Of a stretch of 6,547 nt of DNA, positions 5,398 to 6,547 are shown one piece after another. The notes below the pieces were generated by a model, which was not told the DNA's origin, did not search any database, and saw only the letters and a list, made by a program, of their open reading frames with translations. Position 1 is the first letter of the stretch. Each line of letters opens with the position of its first letter. A program made the translations under genes and the position numbers. The DNA comes from Alphaproteobacteria bacterium. GTDB lineage: Bacteria; Pseudomonadota; Alphaproteobacteria; JABAAW01. The stretch is taken from NCBI GenBank assembly GCA_014239005.1, contig JABAAA010000010.1, forward strand, positions 1 to 6,547, given 5' to 3'.

Positions 5398-6353
5398 TGA
5401 CGAACGCCACCACAGTACAAGCCCCCGAACAGGCAGAGCAATCTGCCGATCCGTCCGTCGAGCCTCCAGTCTCGTCCGCCGCTCCCTCTGCTCCTACCGC
5501 CGCCGCCCCCGTCGCCCCCGTCGCCCCCGTCGCTAAAGACAGGCGAGGAAGCAAAAGAGACAACAAGGGAGGCAACAAAGGGGACAACAAGGGAGGCAAG
5601 AGGGGAGTCAAAAAAGACGCGAAACGCTTGCAAATCGCTCGCGCCGCGCTCGCGCGCTTTCAAAAGAAAGACGAACAAGGCGTTCAAGGCAGAGTCGGCG
5701 ATCAGGGCGCCGCATTGTCGCTTGCCGATGCCGTGGCTGCGCTCTGTGCGATGCCGCGAGTCAAGTTCGACGAAACGTTGGAGGTGGCGATGAACTTGGG
5801 AATCGATCCTCGCCACGCCGATCAGCAGGTGCGCGGCACGATCTCGCTACCGCACGGCACGGGCAAGACCTTGCGGGTTGCCGTGTTCGCGCGCGACGAG
5901 AAAGCCGAGCAGGCGCGGAAGGCAGGCGCCGACATCGTCGGAGCCGAGGATTTGGCGGAACGTATCCAAAAAGGCGAGCTGCCGTTCGACCGATGTATCG
6001 CCACCCCCGACATGATGGGGTTGGTCGGACGTTTGGGCAAGATCTTAGGTCCGCGCAATCTCATGCCGAACCCGAAGCTGGGAACGGTCGCTGCCAATGT
6101 TACCGCTGCTGTCGAGGCGGCGAAGGGGGGGGAGGTGCAGTTTCGCGCAGAGAAGAACGGAGTCGTCCATGCCGGGATCGGACGCATGAGCTTTTCGGAA
6201 AGCCAACTGAACGACAATGTCTTGGCATTTACCAAAGCTGTCATCGCCCTGAAGCCCGAAGGGGCGAAAGGCACCTATGTCAAAAAGATAACCTTGGCGA
6301 CGACGATGGGGCTTGGCATCAGTGTCGATGTCAGGAGTATCGCAAACGCATGA
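5397..6353 (+). CDS. rplA: 50S ribosomal protein L1 with long N-terminal extension
   Basis: L1 forms the mobile L1 stalk near the E site and in many bacteria represses its own operon by binding mRNA. The product is 318 residues from ATG 5397; E. coli L1 has about 234. The core starts near residue 72 ([17 protein letters not shown]). It includes [18 protein letters not shown] (122-139), [13 protein letters not shown] (146-158), the signature [15 protein letters not shown] (217-231) and [15 protein letters not shown] (293-307). Residues 1-48 are Ala/Pro/Ser-rich, with VAPVAPVA at 39-46. Residues 49-75 are highly basic, with the [16 protein letters not shown] repeat. The ATG shares one base with the rplK stop (TGATG), and GAGGT (5383-5387) is a good SD. 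A TTG at 5394 is an alternative one codon upstream. No ATG lies between the start and the core, which supports the extension being translated. Confidence 0.95.
   Translation: MTNATTVQAPEQAEQSADPSVEPPVSSAAPSAPTAAAPVAPVAPVAKDRRGSKRDNKGGNKGDNKGGKRGVKKDAKRLQIARAALARFQKKDEQGVQGRVGDQGAALSLADAVAALCAMPRVKFDETLEVAMNLGIDPRHADQQVRGTISLPHGTGKTLRVAVFARDEKAEQARKAGADIVGAEDLAERIQKGELPFDRCIATPDMMGLVGRLGKILGPRNLMPNPKLGTVAANVTAAVEAAKGGEVQFRAEKNGVVHAGIGRMSFSESQLNDNVLAFTKAVIALKPEGAKGTYVKKITLATTMGLGISVDVRSIANA
5505..5531 (+). repeat. Three 9-bp GCCCCCGTC units in the rplA extension
   Basis: Exact copies of GCCCCCGTC lie at 5505-5513, 5514-5522 and 5523-5531. They encode the Ala-Pro-Val repeats of the L1 extension. 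The unit preserves the reading frame. Confidence 0.9.
5559..5606 (+). repeat. Two 24-bp near-identical units in the rplA extension
   Basis: Units at 5559-5582 and 5583-5606 share their first 17 bases (GACAACAAGGGAGGCAA) and differ slightly afterwards. They encode DNKGGNKG and DNKGGKRG, a Lys/Gly/Asn block likely to be disordered and to contact RNA; the RNA contact is inferred from charge alone. Confidence 0.85.
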
Positions 6354-6383
6354 CTTATTCGTTAGCAGCAGTATAGTAGAACG

Positions 6384-6547
6384 ATGACCCCTGTCGAAAA
6401 ACGCCACGTTGTCGACGCCTTGGTGCGTACTTTCCAAGAGGCGCGGCTCGTCGTCGTGACGCGTCCGCAAGGGTTGAGCGTCGCAGAAGTCTCCGATTTG
6501 CGAAGGCGCATGCGCAGCGCAGGCGCGAACTTCAAGGTCATGAAGAA
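6384..6547 (+). CDS. rplJ: 50S ribosomal protein L10, 5' part only
   Basis: L10 anchors the L7/L12 dimers of the ribosomal stalk to 23S rRNA next to L11. Only the first 54 codons are present; the gene runs off the window end. The fragment (MTPVEKRHVVDAL, VVVTRPQGLSVAEVSDLRRRMRSAGANFKVMK) matches the L10 N-terminus in order: a basic helix, a V-V-V-T strand, a GL-(T/S)-V-(A/E)-E turn, an L-R-R-R-M-R helix and an FKV-x-K strand. The start is ATG 6384, 30 nt after the rplA stop, with no strong Shine-Dalgarno. The position after rplA is the standard order, and rplL and rpoB would be expected beyond the window. Confidence 0.93.
   Translation, partial: MTPVEKRHVVDALVRTFQEARLVVVTRPQGLSVAEVSDLRRRMRSAGANFKVMK

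Noticed and set aside
6349..6377. A promoter directly upstream of rplJ
   Set aside because: TATAGT resembles a -10, but the sequence 17 bp upstream (CATGAC) is not a usable -35, and the gene sits in a tight operon.

Overview
The window looks like chromosomal DNA from a fairly GC-rich bacterium, most likely a divergent alphaproteobacterium. The main support is the gene order secE-nusG-rplK-rplA-rplJ, the short SecE with one membrane segment, and the sequence style of NusG and L10. Two ribosomal proteins (L11 and L1) carry unusual N-terminal extensions, so the lineage is probably not a well-studied model. A genus cannot be named from the sequence alone.

Layout. Positions 77-526 (+) encode a small unrecognised protein: a helical N-terminal part followed by a low-complexity tail built from in-frame 12-bp and 9-bp DNA repeats. 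It converges on, and overlaps by 43 bp, a minus-strand family-4-type glycosyltransferase (484-1707). Upstream of that, on the same strand, is a large flavin/iron-sulfur oxidoreductase (1792-3873). It resembles the N-demethylase branch (DgcA/StcD-like) of the Old Yellow Enzyme/trimethylamine dehydrogenase superfamily. The gap between these two genes is almost entirely six exact-length copies of a 13-bp tandem repeat (1716-1793).

A 300-bp divergent intergenic region (3874-4173) holds three oligo-T tracts and a TTGACA promoter element. It leads into the ribosomal/translocation operon on the plus strand: secE (4174-4359), nusG (4364-4915), rplK (4912-5397), rplA (5397-6353) and the start of rplJ (6384 to the window end). 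These genes are tightly packed, with a 4-nt gap, a 4-nt overlap, a 1-nt overlap and then a 30-nt gap, so they are very probably cotranscribed and partly translationally coupled. They supply SecE of the Sec translocon, the transcription factor NusG, and the L11, L1 and L10 proteins of the large-subunit stalk regions.

No CRISPR array, insertion sequence, tRNA or rRNA gene was seen. The points most worth a second look are the 13-bp repeat array in front of the glycosyltransferase, an L11 lacking the Pro-Pro pair of the thiopeptide-binding segment, an L1 with a tail of about 75 residues, and a missing second cysteine in the oxidoreductase iron-sulfur loop.
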